A DNA stretch of 64,000 nucleotides, from the NCBI GenBank assembly GCA_944385035.1, contig CALWVV010000003.1:62001-126000 (forward strand), given 5' to 3'. The position numbers and the translations under genes are program-made. The stretch comes from an uncultured Oscillospiraceae bacterium. Its GTDB lineage: Bacteria > Bacillota > Clostridia > Oscillospirales > Oscillospiraceae. Positions 25,481 to 35,004 of the stretch are shown piece by piece. The notes under the pieces are model-generated. The model was not told the DNA's origin, made no database searches, and saw only the letters and a list, made by a program, of their open reading frames with translations. Position 1 is the first letter of the stretch, and the number at the start of each line of letters is the position of its first letter.

Positions 25481-26686
25481 TTACTTGTCCAGGATCTGGC
25501 CGATCATCTGGTCCACCATAATGAGGCAGCGGGGCAGATGGAAGGGGCCTTTGAAGGTGGAACCCTTTGTGCTGGGCATTGTGGGCAGACCATCCCGGCG
25601 GAGATAGCCGTACCACTCGCCGTACTCCGGGTCCGCAAAGTGGGCCTTGCAATAGTCCAGGGTCTTGACAAACCACTCCAGATACTTTTCCTCACCAGTA
25701 TCCCGGTAGAGCATCATAGAGGCGATCAGGATCTCATTGTGGGGCCACCACAGCTTCATGTCGTGCTCATAGGCCTCCGGGGGCTTGCCCAGGCAGTCGA
25801 TGAAGTACAGCAGTCCTCCGTACTCCTTATCCCAGCCGGCCTCAATGGCCCAGTCAAAGATCTGGGCGGCCTTTTTCACCAGCTCCTTGTCACCGGTGCG
25901 CTGGGCCTGCTCCAGCAGGAACCAGGACCCCTCGATGTCGTGGCCGGGGTTGACCGTACGGCCCTCGGTATAGTAAAGGCGGGGCGTGCCGTCCACATCC
26001 ACGTTCTCCAGTACGCACTTGAGTTCCGGCTTTACATGGTACTTGAAAATCTCGTCCACGCACTGCTGGGCATACTGCTCGTACATCTCCTTGCGCTCGG
26101 GGTCCACCCGTAGCATGGTGCCCGTCACATTCAGAATGATCATGGGCAGGCCAAAGGCACGGCCCGAGCGGGTCTCAGGAATGGTCTTGGGGCCGAGACC
26201 GGTGGGGTCCTCTCCTCCGTGGCTCAGGCTCCAGTAGAGATCATACGCCTTCCGGGCCCGCTCCAGGCACTCCCGCTCCCCGGTGACGCCGTAATACTCG
26301 GCATTGGCCAGGGCATAAAAGGCCTCAGAATAGAAATACCGGCGCTGACGCAGGGGCTTTCCGTCCTCGGTGACGGTAAAGTACATCCGGTCTCCCGCCT
26401 GGCGGTTGATGCAGTATTTCTCCATAAAGTCCAGGCAGCTCTTGCTGGCCGCCAGCCATTCGTCCTTTACGCCGTACACATGGCACAGATGCGCGAACAT
26501 CCAGCCACAGCGTCCCTGCATCCATACACTTTTATCGGTGGAATAGATCTCGCCCTTTCGGTCCAGACAGGTATATACGCCGCCGTGCTTGGGGTCCATG
26601 CCGTTTTTCAGCCAGAACTCCACGCTGAGTTTCAGCTGCTCCTGAACCCAGGCGCGGCTGTCCTGTAGCGTTTTCCTCACATCCAT
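25481..26686 (-). CDS. N-acylglucosamine 2-epimerase (AGE / renin-binding protein family)
   Basis: A 401-residue alpha/alpha-barrel epimerase. Conserved AGE features are the histidine segments GHDIEGSWFLLEQ (around residue 245) and WWPHNEILIA (around residue 315), plus WMQGRCGWMFAHL near residue 55. AGE enzymes interconvert N-acetylmannosamine and N-acetylglucosamine. Next to NanA this offers a route from ManNAc to GlcNAc without phosphorylation by NanK or epimerisation by NanE. The ATG at 26686 has GAGG eight bases upstream; a GTG three codons earlier is possible. It has its own promoter and terminator. Cellobiose 2-epimerases belong to the same superfamily and are the main alternative. Confidence 0.82.
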   Translation of the reverse strand: MDVRKTLQDSRAWVQEQLKLSVEFWLKNGMDPKHGGVYTCLDRKGEIYSTDKSVWMQGRCGWMFAHLCHVYGVKDEWLAASKSCLDFMEKYCINRQAGDRMYFTVTEDGKPLRQRRYFYSEAFYALANAEYYGVTGERECLERARKAYDLYWSLSHGGEDPTGLGPKTIPETRSGRAFGLPMIILNVTGTMLRVDPERKEMYEQYAQQCVDEIFKYHVKPELKCVLENVDVDGTPRLYYTEGRTVNPGHDIEGSWFLLEQAQRTGDKELVKKAAQIFDWAIEAGWDKEYGGLLYFIDCLGKPPEAYEHDMKLWWPHNEILIASMMLYRDTGEEKYLEWFVKTLDYCKAHFADPEYGEWYGYLRRDGLPTMPSTKGSTFKGPFHLPRCLIMVDQMIGQILDK

Positions 26687-26740
26687 GTCAGACACCTCAT
26701 TTCATATTAATCGGTTATTTTTTAAGAATCTGCTTTTTAT

Positions 26741-26769
26741 AGTTTACCATTTTTTTCAGTTCTTTTCAA
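26741..26769 (-). promoter_or_regulatory. Promoter of the epimerase gene
   Basis: Minus strand TTGAAA, 17 bases, TAAACT. Confidence 0.6.
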
Positions 26770-26809
26770 GGTAGGCCCCCATTTCCCCCCGCAAAAAAGA
26801 ATGCCTACC
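26770..26809. repeat. Inverted repeat between divergent genes
   Basis: GGTAGGC at 26770-26776 is mirrored by GCCTACC at 26803-26809, centre to centre 33 bases, directly behind the epimerase -35 box and before the weak promoter of the YesL-like gene (GTGACA-18-TATGAT, 26814-26843). It could be a two-site operator shared by both genes or a simple hairpin. Confidence 0.35.
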
Positions 26810-26896
26810 GGGGGTGACAAAAAGTGCGTGTGCGTGGTATGATGAAGATTAAGCTAAACCATCTTTCCAAATCTGCCCAAGGCTGGTGTATTCGCT

Positions 26897-27532
26897 ATGT
26901 TCTCCTCTCTCTTTAACCCGGAGGCCCCCTTTTGGCGCCTGATGAGCTCCCTGGCGGACATTTTGGCCCTGAGCCTGCTGTGGGTTTTTACTTCCCTGCC
27001 TCTGGTCACCCTGGGCACCGCCACCGCCGCTTTGTATGATGCCGCCGCCCGGTGTGTCCGTCCGGGGAAGGCCGGTGCTCTTTCCCGCTACTTTTCCACC
27101 TTCCGCCGGGAGCTGAAGCAGAGCGCCGTCCTCAGCCTGATCGTCCTGGCCGCCGGGTTTCTTCTGCTGATCCCCCTGCGGTTTTTCTGGCTGGCAGTGC
27201 TGGGCGATCTGCCGGGGGCCAAAATCGCCCTGGCCGCTTACGCCATGTTTTTGGTTCTCCCCTTTGGTGCCTTTTGCTGGGTGTTCCCCATTTTGTCCCG
27301 CTTTTCCTTCTCTCTGCTGGGCGTGGTGAAGGTGAGTGTTCAATGTTCCATCGCCTATTTGCCCATAACCTTTTTGATGGTCCTGTCCGCCTTAGCGGCC
27401 GGACTGGTGAGCGCACTCTATTGGGCCCCGGTCCTCATTCTACCCTGCCTTGTGGCGCTGCTGTGGACCTGCCTCTTGGAACGGATTTTTGCAAAATACA
27501 CTTCTTCCGGCTCTGCCACGGGTGAGGAGTAA
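26897..27532 (+). CDS. YesL-like (DUF624) membrane protein
   Basis: A 211-residue protein with about five hydrophobic helices and the DUF624 opening pattern (FWRLMSSLADILALSLLWV, then PLVTLGTATAALYD). YesL-type proteins are of unknown function and are often found beside carbohydrate ABC transporters in Firmicutes. Here it is divergent from the amino-sugar epimerase. The ribosome site is weak. It could be functionally tied to the transporter cluster, but this is only positional. Confidence 0.7.
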   Translation: MFSSLFNPEAPFWRLMSSLADILALSLLWVFTSLPLVTLGTATAALYDAAARCVRPGKAGALSRYFSTFRRELKQSAVLSLIVLAAGFLLLIPLRFFWLAVLGDLPGAKIALAAYAMFLVLPFGAFCWVFPILSRFSFSLLGVVKVSVQCSIAYLPITFLMVLSALAAGLVSALYWAPVLILPCLVALLWTCLLERIFAKYTSSGSATGEE

Positions 27533-27601
27533 TCACTCCGCCCGTTCTCTCTTTTCATTTTCCCGCCTCAGCGGGGCCCTTTCACGAAAGGATGCTGCCC
27601 T

Positions 27602-28441
27602 ATGAAAACCATTTCCGCCGCCGCACTCACAGATACTGTGGCCAAGCTGTGTATCAAAGCCAATACCACCCTTCCCCAGGATGTGGCCGCCGCCCTGGAG
27701 GCCTCCCGTCAGGCAGAGCCCTGGCCTTTGGCTCAGAAAACGCTGGAACTGTTGGAGGACAATCTCTCCCTGGCCAGGGAGAAAAACCTCCCCATCTGCC
27801 AGGACACCGGCATGGCCTGCGTCTTTGTGGAACTGGGCCAGGAGGTCCACATAGAGGGTGATTTCGAACAGGCCATCCACGAGGGTGTCCGCCGCGGCTA
27901 TGGAGAGGGCTATCTCCGCAAATCCATTGTGGCCGATCCTCTGCGCCGGGTCAACACCGGGGACAACACCCCCGCTGCCATCACCCTGCGTCTGGTGCCA
28001 GGAGAGCAGTGCAGGATCACCGTGGCCCCCAAGGGCTTCGGCAGTGAAAACATGAGCCGTTTAGGGATGCTCAAGCCCGCCGACGGGGTGGAGGGCGTGA
28101 AGAAGTTTGTCGTGGAGACCGTCAAATTGGCCGGACCCAACCCCTGCCCCCCCACGGTGCTGGGCATTGGCATCGGAGGAAGCTTCGACAAGGTGGCCGC
28201 TCTGGCCAAGCACGCCCTTCTGCGCCCCCTGGACCAGCCCAACCCTGACCCCTACTACGCCCAGTTGGAGCAGGAGCTGCTCCGTGAGGTCAATGCCCTG
28301 GGCATCGGCCCCCAGGGCTTTGGAGGAAAGACCACCTGCTTAGGGCTTGCCATCGAGACTGCCCCCACCCATGTGGCGGGGCTGCCGGTGGCCGTGAATG
28401 TCAGCTGCCATGTGACCCGCCGGGCCTCGGCGGTGCTGTAA
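27602..28441 (+). CDS. Fumarate hydratase (class I), alpha subunit
   Basis: A 279-residue subunit of an oxygen-sensitive [4Fe-4S] hydro-lyase. Candidate cluster cysteines are in PICQDTGMACVFVE, GPNPCPPTVLGIGIGG and GGKTTCLGLAIE. It interconverts fumarate and malate (or tartrate and oxaloacetate in the related enzyme). The beta subunit is encoded 12 bases downstream. The length matches the two-subunit form. Fumarase is the likelier role in a fermentative anaerobe, but tartrate dehydratase cannot be excluded by sequence reading. Confidence 0.88.
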   Translation: MKTISAAALTDTVAKLCIKANTTLPQDVAAALEASRQAEPWPLAQKTLELLEDNLSLAREKNLPICQDTGMACVFVELGQEVHIEGDFEQAIHEGVRRGYGEGYLRKSIVADPLRRVNTGDNTPAAITLRLVPGEQCRITVAPKGFGSENMSRLGMLKPADGVEGVKKFVVETVKLAGPNPCPPTVLGIGIGGSFDKVAALAKHALLRPLDQPNPDPYYAQLEQELLREVNALGIGPQGFGGKTTCLGLAIETAPTHVAGLPVAVNVSCHVTRRASAVL

Positions 28442-28453
28442 GGAGGGAGTGCT

Positions 28454-29035
28454 ATGCAGTATCATCTCACCACCCCGGTCTCCCCGGAGGATCTGTCCCC
28501 TCTGCGCGCCGGAGACACGGTTCTCCTCTCCGGCACGGTCTATACCGCACGGGACGCCGCCCACCAGCGGATGATGGAGCTCTTGGATCAGGGAAAGCCC
28601 CTTCCCTTCCCGGTGGAGGGGTCCGCCCTCTACTATGTGGGCCCAACTCCCGAGCGTCCCGGAGAGGTCATCGGCTCCGCCGGCCCCACCACCAGCGGGC
28701 GGATGGACGCCTACTCCCCCCGGCTTTTGGACCTGGGACAGGCCATTATGATCGGTAAGGGTGCCCGGAACCAGGCTGTTAAGGACGCAGTCAAGCGAAA
28801 CGGCGCGGTCTATTTGGCTGCCCTGGGCGGCGCGGGAGCCCTCATGGCCGCCAGCGTCAAGGAGCTGGAGGTCATCTGCTGGGAGGACCTGGGGTGCGAG
28901 GCGGTGCGGAAGCTGGAGGTAGAAAACTTCCCCCTTACCGTTATCCTGGATTCCCAGGGGGGCGACCTCTACGAAAGCGGCCCGGCGGCTTATCTGGCCA
29001 GCCTTTCATTTCCCATTTTTGCCCGTTTTCATTGA
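28454..29035 (+). CDS. Fumarate hydratase (class I), beta subunit
   Basis: A 193-residue beta subunit with the swivelling-domain motif GPTTSGRMDAYSPRLLD near residue 78 and MIGKGARNQAVKDAV. It completes the active site of the alpha subunit. GGAGGGAG precedes the ATG. Normal length; no domain is missing. Confidence 0.88.
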   Translation: MQYHLTTPVSPEDLSPLRAGDTVLLSGTVYTARDAAHQRMMELLDQGKPLPFPVEGSALYYVGPTPERPGEVIGSAGPTTSGRMDAYSPRLLDLGQAIMIGKGARNQAVKDAVKRNGAVYLAALGGAGALMAASVKELEVICWEDLGCEAVRKLEVENFPLTVILDSQGGDLYESGPAAYLASLSFPIFARFH

Positions 29036-29125
29036 CACAAGAAGAAAAAGGCGCTATGTTATCCCCGATCACTCCACATTTTACCCACAGGCGGAACCGT
29101 TCCGCCGGAAAGGATCTTTATCACC

Positions 29126-30226
29126 ATGAAACGAACTTTATCTCTTCTTCTTTGCGCCGCCATGGCCCTGACCCTGTTTGCCGGCTGCGGCCCTAAAAAT
29201 ACCAACGAGTCCAGTTCTTCTGCCCCTGGATCGGAAAGCTCTTCCTCTGCGGGCAGCTCCGCCTCCCAGAGCGGCTCTGGCGGAGAATCCGCCGCTTTTA
29301 CCCAGCCCAAGCTGATGGTCCTCTCCGGGCCCACCGGAGTGGGGGCCGCCAAGCTCATGGCCGACTGGACCTATGCCGAGGAACACGATCAGCGGACCCC
29401 CGATGGCAAGTTCATCGTGATCGACTCCGCAGAAGTAGTGACCGACAACACTGAGGTAGCCGCCGCCCTCACCAACGGCGATGCGGACATCGCCGCCATT
29501 GCCACAAACGCCGCCGCCAACCTCTCCGTCAAAACGGACGGAGGCATCCAGGTGCTGGCTGTGAACACCCTGGGCGTGCTGTATATTCTGGAGAAGGGCA
29601 ACACCGTCCAGACCATGGCCGATCTGGCGGGCAAGACCCTCTACTGCCCCTCCAACACCAAGGGCGGCAACCCGGAGCATATTCTCAACCATCTGCTGGA
29701 GAAAAACGGCGTATCCCCCAGCGATGTGGACATCCAGTGGCTCACTCCTCAGGAAATCACCGCCAAACTCACCTCCTCCGATGCGGGGATCTGCATGCTC
29801 CCTGTCCCCGCCGCCACCGCCCTGATGGTGCAGGACAGCGGCGTGCGTCAGGCCCTGTCCCTGTCTGAGGAGTGGGAGAACCTGGGCGAAGGCCCTCTGC
29901 CCATGGGCTGCATCGTGGCCCGCACCCAGTATGTTGAGGAGAATCCCGAGGGTGTGGAGGCCTTTCTGAGTGCCTATGAGGAGTCCATTGCCTATATGTC
30001 CGACCCGGACAATCTGGCCGATGCCGCAGCTCTGGTTGCCCAGTTTGGCATCACCCCCAACGCCAAAGTAGCGGAAATGGCCATTCCCCAGTGCAACCTC
30101 ACCTACGTCACCGGGAAAGAGATGCACACCATGCTGGAGGACTATTACTCCATTCTCTTCCAGGCCGCCCCCGACTCCATCGGCGGCGGGCTCCCCTACG
30201 ACTCTTTCTACTATGGAGTGGGCTAA
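29126..30226 (+). CDS. NitT/TauT-type ABC transporter substrate-binding lipoprotein
   Basis: A 366-residue lipoprotein. The signal peptide (MKRTLSLLLCAAMALTLFAG) ends at a lipobox cysteine in AGCGP, followed by a Ser/Gly linker. The binding domain has the NMT1-like pattern: LSGPTGVGAAKLM, a segment DIAAIATNAAANL and YILEKGNTVQTMADLAGK. Related proteins bind taurine, alkanesulfonates, thiamine precursors or other small ligands. The serine- and glycine-rich linker is unremarkable. The operon continues with permease and ATPase, giving a complete importer. The ligand is not predictable here. Confidence 0.85.
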   Translation: MKRTLSLLLCAAMALTLFAGCGPKNTNESSSSAPGSESSSSAGSSASQSGSGGESAAFTQPKLMVLSGPTGVGAAKLMADWTYAEEHDQRTPDGKFIVIDSAEVVTDNTEVAAALTNGDADIAAIATNAAANLSVKTDGGIQVLAVNTLGVLYILEKGNTVQTMADLAGKTLYCPSNTKGGNPEHILNHLLEKNGVSPSDVDIQWLTPQEITAKLTSSDAGICMLPVPAATALMVQDSGVRQALSLSEEWENLGEGPLPMGCIVARTQYVEENPEGVEAFLSAYEESIAYMSDPDNLADAAALVAQFGITPNAKVAEMAIPQCNLTYVTGKEMHTMLEDYYSILFQAAPDSIGGGLPYDSFYYGVG

Positions 30227-30995
30227 CCCCCTGAAAAACCTTGTACAAAAGCTGCTGGCCCCCGCCTTTTGGCTGGGGGTCTGGCAGTTTTGTGCTTTTT
30301 TGGTGGATCGAAGCGTCCAGGGAAAGGGAAACGAACTGCTTCTTCCCTATCCCGCCACGGTCTGGTCCGCCCTGTTGGAGCAGGCGGAACAGGCCCTGTT
30401 CTGGCAGAGCATTCTGGCCACCCTCCTGCGGGTGGTGCTGGGTCTTGTGCTGGGGGCCGCCTTGGGGGCCATTTTGTCGGCCCTCACCTGCCTGAGCTCC
30501 TGGTGCGACCGGCTGCTCTCCCCCGCGATTCGGGTCATCCGGGCGGCTCCGGTGGCTTCCTTTATCCTGCTGGTGATTCTATGGACGGGACGCAGCAATG
30601 TCCCCACCGTCATCGCCGCCATGATGGTGCTGCCTGTGGTGTGGGACAACCTGTCCCAGGGGATCCGGGCCACCGATCCGAAGCTTCTGGAGCTGGGCCG
30701 GGCCTACCGGTTTTCCCGGAAGAAAATTTTGACGCTCATTTACCTGCCCTCCTTGCGTCCCTACATTCTCTCCGCCCTGACCACAGGGGCGGGGCTGGCC
30801 TGGAAATCCGGGGTGGCTGCCGAGGTGCTCTGCCTGCCCCGGCCCGCCCTTGGCACCCAGATCTATAACACCAAGTACCTGTTGGAAATTCCCGAGCTTT
30901 TTGCCTGGACCGCAGTGACGGTGGCGCTCAGTCTGGTGCTGGAAGCCCTCCTGCGCCGGGCCATGGCCCGGTGGAGAAAGGGGTGGGGCACATGA
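30213..30995 (+). CDS. NitT/TauT-type ABC transporter permease
   Basis: A 260-residue permease with six helices. The EAA-type loop is [20 protein letters not shown] near residue 155. Its start overlaps the end of the binding-protein gene by 14 bases, indicating translational coupling. It forms the membrane channel as a homodimer in this class. Confidence 0.87.
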   Translation: MEWANPLKNLVQKLLAPAFWLGVWQFCAFLVDRSVQGKGNELLLPYPATVWSALLEQAEQALFWQSILATLLRVVLGLVLGAALGAILSALTCLSSWCDRLLSPAIRVIRAAPVASFILLVILWTGRSNVPTVIAAMMVLPVVWDNLSQGIRATDPKLLELGRAYRFSRKKILTLIYLPSLRPYILSALTTGAGLAWKSGVAAEVLCLPRPALGTQIYNTKYLLEIPELFAWTAVTVALSLVLEALLRRAMARWRKGWGT

Positions 30996-31576
30996 GGCTT
31001 TGTGAGCATCTTTTCCTCTCCTTTGGAGAAAAGATGGTGCTGGAGGACTTCTCCCTAACCATTCCCGATCATGGGATCATCGCCCTTCAGGGCCCTTCCG
31101 GCTGCGGAAAAACTACGCTGATGCGCCTGCTCTCCGGACTGGAACACCCTCAGGCGGGCACATTAACGGACATAACCTCCCGGCAAACCGCCCTGCTGTT
31201 TCAGGATAACCGGCTGCTCCCCTGGCGCACCGTCTCCCAGCAGCTCACCGACGTACTCCCCCGCTCCCGGTGGGGTGAGGTTCCGAAGCTTTTGGAGCTG
31301 GTAGAGCTCTCTGGAGAAGAACACGCCTATCCCGCCCATCTCTCCGGCGGAATGCGCCGGCGGCTGGCCCTCGGGCGCTGTCTTGCCCTGGAGGCAAAGC
31401 TCTACCTGCTGGACGAGCCCTTTGCAGGGGTGGATCTTCCCCGCGCCCTGCGCGTGATGGAGCGGCTGAGGACCTGGGGCGCCCCCATCCTTCTGGTCAG
31501 CCATGAGCCGGAAATTTTAGCGAAGGCGGATGTGGTTCTCCAGTTGGATGGACCACCGCTTCATATCATATCTTAA
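30992..31576 (+). CDS. NitT/TauT-type ABC transporter ATP-binding protein
   Basis: A 194-residue ATPase: Walker [15 protein letters not shown] loop [11 protein letters not shown] (typical of the SsuB/TauB class), signature [15 protein letters not shown], Walker [13 protein letters not shown], switch histidine in LLVSHEPE. It is short for the class (about 240-260) because it lacks a C-terminal extension, but all nucleotide-binding motifs are intact. The ATG overlaps the permease stop (ATGA). Confidence 0.88.
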   Translation: MRLCEHLFLSFGEKMVLEDFSLTIPDHGIIALQGPSGCGKTTLMRLLSGLEHPQAGTLTDITSRQTALLFQDNRLLPWRTVSQQLTDVLPRSRWGEVPKLLELVELSGEEHAYPAHLSGGMRRRLALGRCLALEAKLYLLDEPFAGVDLPRALRVMERLRTWGAPILLVSHEPEILAKADVVLQLDGPPLHIIS

Positions 31577-31584
31577 TCTCTGTT

Positions 31585-31610
31585 CGGGGCCGCTGTGCGG
31601 CCCCGTTTTT
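31585..31610 (+). terminator. Terminator of the NitT/TauT-type operon
   Basis: CGGGGCCGC, TGT, GCGGCCCCG, TTTTT. Confidence 0.88.
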
Positions 31611-31612
31611 GC

Positions 31613-31641
31613 TTGCCCTTCCTGGGGAAAACTGATATACT
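31613..31641 (+). promoter_or_regulatory. Promoter of polA
   Basis: TTGCCC, 17 bases, TATACT, starting right after the preceding terminator. Confidence 0.65.
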
Positions 31642-31685
31642 AATATGAAATGTCAATTCTTTTGTCCACTTTGGAGGTTCAAACC

Positions 31686-34376
31686 ATGAAAAAGCTGATG
31701 GTCATCGACGGCAATTCTATCGTCAACCGGGCCTTTTACGGGGTCAGCCAGAATCTGACCACCCGTGAGGGCCAGCCCACCAACGCCATCTTTGGATTTT
31801 TGAATATTCTGGGCAAGCTGCTGGACGATGCCGCTCCCGACGCCCTGTGCGTCACCTTTGACCGGAAGGCTCCCACCTTCCGCCACCTCCAGTATGAGGG
31901 GTATAAGGCCCAGCGCAAGGGGATGCCCGAGGAGCTGGCCAGCCAGATGCCCATCCTAAAGGACGTTCTGGCCGCCATGAACATCCCCATGTACGAGATG
32001 GATGGCTGGGAGGCGGACGACCTCATCGGCACCATCTCGGTCAAGGACACCGCCGCCGGGTGGGAGACGGTCATTGTCACCGGGGATAAGGACTCTCTCC
32101 AGCTGGTCACCGACACCACCACCGTGAAACTGGTGTCCACCCGCATGGGCCGCACCACCACCCGTGACATGACTCCCGGCGCATTCCGGGAGGAATATGG
32201 CTTTGACCCCATTCACATCATCGACCTGAAAGCCCTCATGGGGGACGCCAGCGACAACATTCCCGGCGTGAAGGGAGTGGGTGAGAAGACGGCTATGGCC
32301 CTCATTCAGCGCTACGGCTCCATCGACGCGCTCTACGCCGCCATGCCCCAGCCTGAGATGGCCCCCGGCACCCCCGCCAAACCCGGCGTCATTAAGAAGC
32401 TCCAGGAGGGGGAGGAGATGGCCCGGATGTCCTACGACCTGGCCACCATCCGCTGCAATGCCCCCCTGGATTTCATCCCTGAGGAGAACCTCCGCCGGGA
32501 GGTGGATAACGGCAGGCTCTATCAGCTCTTCCTGAATCTGGAGTTTGCCAAACTCATTGACAAGTATCACCTCACCGCCCCCCAGGGGGAGGGAGCGCCC
32601 CAGACCGAACAGGCCGTGGAAGTGGTCTGCACCAGCGAGGTGGTGGAAGATCCTGCCCGTGTGGAGGAGCTTTTCACGCTGTGGCGGGAAAAGGATTCGG
32701 TGAACGTGCTGGCCCTACCCGATCTGGACGGAGTATGCGTGGAGTGCCGTCTCTCGCAGAAGGAGAGCCACGCCGCCCTTCTGTTTGCCGACCATCTGGA
32801 GAGCTATAACCACTTCCTAACGGAATTTTTTACCGCCGGGGACATAAAAAAGACCACCCACAGTCTGAAAGCCCTGTGGCGCGCCCTGCTGGCGGAGGGC
32901 ATCGCCCCCGCAGGCTTTGTCTTTGACACGGAGGTGGCCGCCTACCTGCTCTCCCCCTCTGACGGGAGCTATGAGCTGGAAAAGCTGGGGATGACTTACT
33001 ATAACCAGGAGTTTCCCAAAGCGAAGGACTACCTGGCCGACGGCGCATTTGGCCCTCTGGCCGATCCGGCGGTCCCTATGGGCGCTCTGATGTCCCACTG
33101 TGCCCTGGTCGGCTCTCTCCGGGAGACCCTCACCGGACGCCTTCAGGACCTGGGCATGTGGGAGCTCTATGAAAAAATTGACCTTCCTCTGTGCGGCGTT
33201 CTGGCCGAGATGGAGCAGGAGGGTTTCCTTATTGACCGGGGAGCCCTGGCCGAGTTTGGCCAAATGCTCTCCGGGCGCATTGGCGAGGTTCAGACGGAAA
33301 TTTACACTCTGGCCGGAGAGGACACCTTCAACATCAACTCCACCCAGCAGCTGGGCAAAATTCTCTTTGACAAGCTGGGCCTGCCCCCGGTGAAAAAGAC
33401 CAAGACAGGCTACTCCACCAACGCCGAGGTGCTGGAAAAGCTCCGGGGCCAGCACCCCATCATTGAGGCTATTTTGGAGTACCGCCAGCTCACCAAGCTC
33501 AATTCTACCTATGTGGAAGGACTGGGCAAGGTCATCGCCCCCGATGGGCGGATCCACACCTCTTTCCAGAACACCGTCACCGCCACCGGCCGCCTCTCCT
33601 CCACCGAACCGAACCTTCAGAATATCCCCGTGCGCACGGAGCTGGGCGCCCAGCTGCGGAAGATGTTCGTGGCTCCGGCAGGTAAGGTGCTGGTGGATGC
33701 GGACTACTCCCAGATCGAGCTGCGGTTGCTGGCCCACATGGCCGGGGACCAGGCGATGATCGACGGCTTCAACTCAGGAGCTGACATCCACACCATCACC
33801 GCCTCCCAGGTCTTTGGCGTGTCCCCAGAGGAGGTCACCCCCCTCATGCGCCGCAGCGCCAAGGCGGTAAACTTCGGCATTGTCTACGGCATCTCCCCCT
33901 TCTCCCTCTCCCAAGATATCGGGGTGAGTGTACCGCAGGCCAAGGAGTATATGGAAAAGTACTTCGAGCACTATTCCGGCGTCCGGGCCTATATGGACGC
34001 GGTGGTGGCCCAGGCGAAGAAAGACGGCTATGTGACCACCCTCTTTGCCCGCCGCCGGTGGATTCCGGAACTAAAATCCTCCAACTTTAATACCCGTTCC
34101 TTCGGCGAGCGTGTGGCCCTCAACGCCCCTATCCAGGGTACCGCCGCTGACATCATCAAGCTGGCCATGATCCGGGTACGGGACCGTTTGAAGGCCGAGG
34201 GGCTGGAAGGCAAGCTGGTCCTCCAGGTCCACGACGAGCTTATTGTGGAATGCCCCGAGGCTGAGGCGGAGACGGTCTGCAAGCTGGTGGAGGAGGAGAT
34301 GGAAGGGGTCGCCGCCCTGTCCGTCCCCCTGCTGGCTGAGACCCACGCCGGGAAGAGCTGGGCACAGGCCCATTGA
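31686..34376 (+). CDS. polA: DNA polymerase I
   Basis: An 896-residue family A polymerase. Residues 1-290 are the 5'-3' exonuclease (VIDGNSIVNRAFYG, GWEADDLIGT, TGDKDSLQLV, GVKGVGEKTA). Residues about 310-480 correspond to the 3'-5' exonuclease domain but lack the DxE and following motif residues, so proofreading is probably lost, as in Bacillus and Thermus enzymes. The polymerase part has motif A (DADYSQIELR), motif B (RRSAKAVNFGIVYG) and motif C (LQVHDELIVE). It fills gaps and removes RNA primers. The ATG at 31686 follows GGAGG by eight bases; the longer frame is not supported. Confidence 0.96.
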   Translation: MKKLMVIDGNSIVNRAFYGVSQNLTTREGQPTNAIFGFLNILGKLLDDAAPDALCVTFDRKAPTFRHLQYEGYKAQRKGMPEELASQMPILKDVLAAMNIPMYEMDGWEADDLIGTISVKDTAAGWETVIVTGDKDSLQLVTDTTTVKLVSTRMGRTTTRDMTPGAFREEYGFDPIHIIDLKALMGDASDNIPGVKGVGEKTAMALIQRYGSIDALYAAMPQPEMAPGTPAKPGVIKKLQEGEEMARMSYDLATIRCNAPLDFIPEENLRREVDNGRLYQLFLNLEFAKLIDKYHLTAPQGEGAPQTEQAVEVVCTSEVVEDPARVEELFTLWREKDSVNVLALPDLDGVCVECRLSQKESHAALLFADHLESYNHFLTEFFTAGDIKKTTHSLKALWRALLAEGIAPAGFVFDTEVAAYLLSPSDGSYELEKLGMTYYNQEFPKAKDYLADGAFGPLADPAVPMGALMSHCALVGSLRETLTGRLQDLGMWELYEKIDLPLCGVLAEMEQEGFLIDRGALAEFGQMLSGRIGEVQTEIYTLAGEDTFNINSTQQLGKILFDKLGLPPVKKTKTGYSTNAEVLEKLRGQHPIIEAILEYRQLTKLNSTYVEGLGKVIAPDGRIHTSFQNTVTATGRLSSTEPNLQNIPVRTELGAQLRKMFVAPAGKVLVDADYSQIELRLLAHMAGDQAMIDGFNSGADIHTITASQVFGVSPEEVTPLMRRSAKAVNFGIVYGISPFSLSQDIGVSVPQAKEYMEKYFEHYSGVRAYMDAVVAQAKKDGYVTTLFARRRWIPELKSSNFNTRSFGERVALNAPIQGTAADIIKLAMIRVRDRLKAEGLEGKLVLQVHDELIVECPEAEAETVCKLVEEEMEGVAALSVPLLAETHAGKSWAQAH

Positions 34377-34443
34377 TCTGTCAGGCAGCAGCCCGTCAGT
34401 TTCTCCATTTATCCCGCAAAAGCGACCGACCATCTTAGAACGG

Positions 34444-34472
34444 TTGAAACGGCTCCTGTCCTCTGCTACACT
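34444..34472 (+). promoter_or_regulatory. Promoter of the small membrane-protein gene
   Basis: TTGAAA, 17 bases, TACACT. Confidence 0.55.
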
Positions 34473-34511
34473 GAAGATGACCCTATCCGCCTTTTCAGAG
34501 GAGGTCATCTT

Positions 34512-34952
34512 ATGAAAAACCGTACCGACACAATTTTACTGGTTGTCTTTCTGGTGAGCACGCTGGCCTATCTCCTCCTTCTTGTTCTCTTTCTTCACTT
34601 TGGAGGGACGATCCCCGTCTCCCCCATCGCTTATCTGGTCTCTCAGTCCCACCTCTGGCTGGTGCTGGGCGGCCATGCGGTCCCCTTTTTTGCCCTTCAG
34701 CTTCTTCTGTGCCGCCGGTCTGAGGGGGGGTCCAAGTTCCTGGCCATTCAACTGGCAGTGGTCATGGTGTTTCTGGCAGGCTTCTTCGCTCTGGCCGCCC
34801 GCAGCACTCCAGGCTGGGACGCCCTGATCTGGATCATTCTTGCCATGGGCTCCATTGCCCCGGCGGCGGGCTGTGTGCTGGCCTGGGCAGCTTATGGGTT
34901 TGCCTATTTCTATCAGCGCAAAAAGCACCGTTCTCCTACCCACAGCCCCTGA
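34512..34952 (+). CDS. Four-helix membrane protein of unknown function
   Basis: A 146-residue protein with four hydrophobic helices separated by short loops and a basic C-terminal tail (YQRKKHRSPTHSP). GGAGG sits eight bases before the ATG and a promoter lies upstream. No enzymatic motif or known family is visible. Confidence 0.65.
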   Translation: MKNRTDTILLVVFLVSTLAYLLLLVLFLHFGGTIPVSPIAYLVSQSHLWLVLGGHAVPFFALQLLLCRRSEGGSKFLAIQLAVVMVFLAGFFALAARSTPGWDALIWIILAMGSIAPAAGCVLAWAAYGFAYFYQRKKHRSPTHSP

Positions 34953-35004
34953 TTTTCAATCCAATTTGAAATTTTTTATTTCTATAATACCAGGAGTATT
35001 TATT

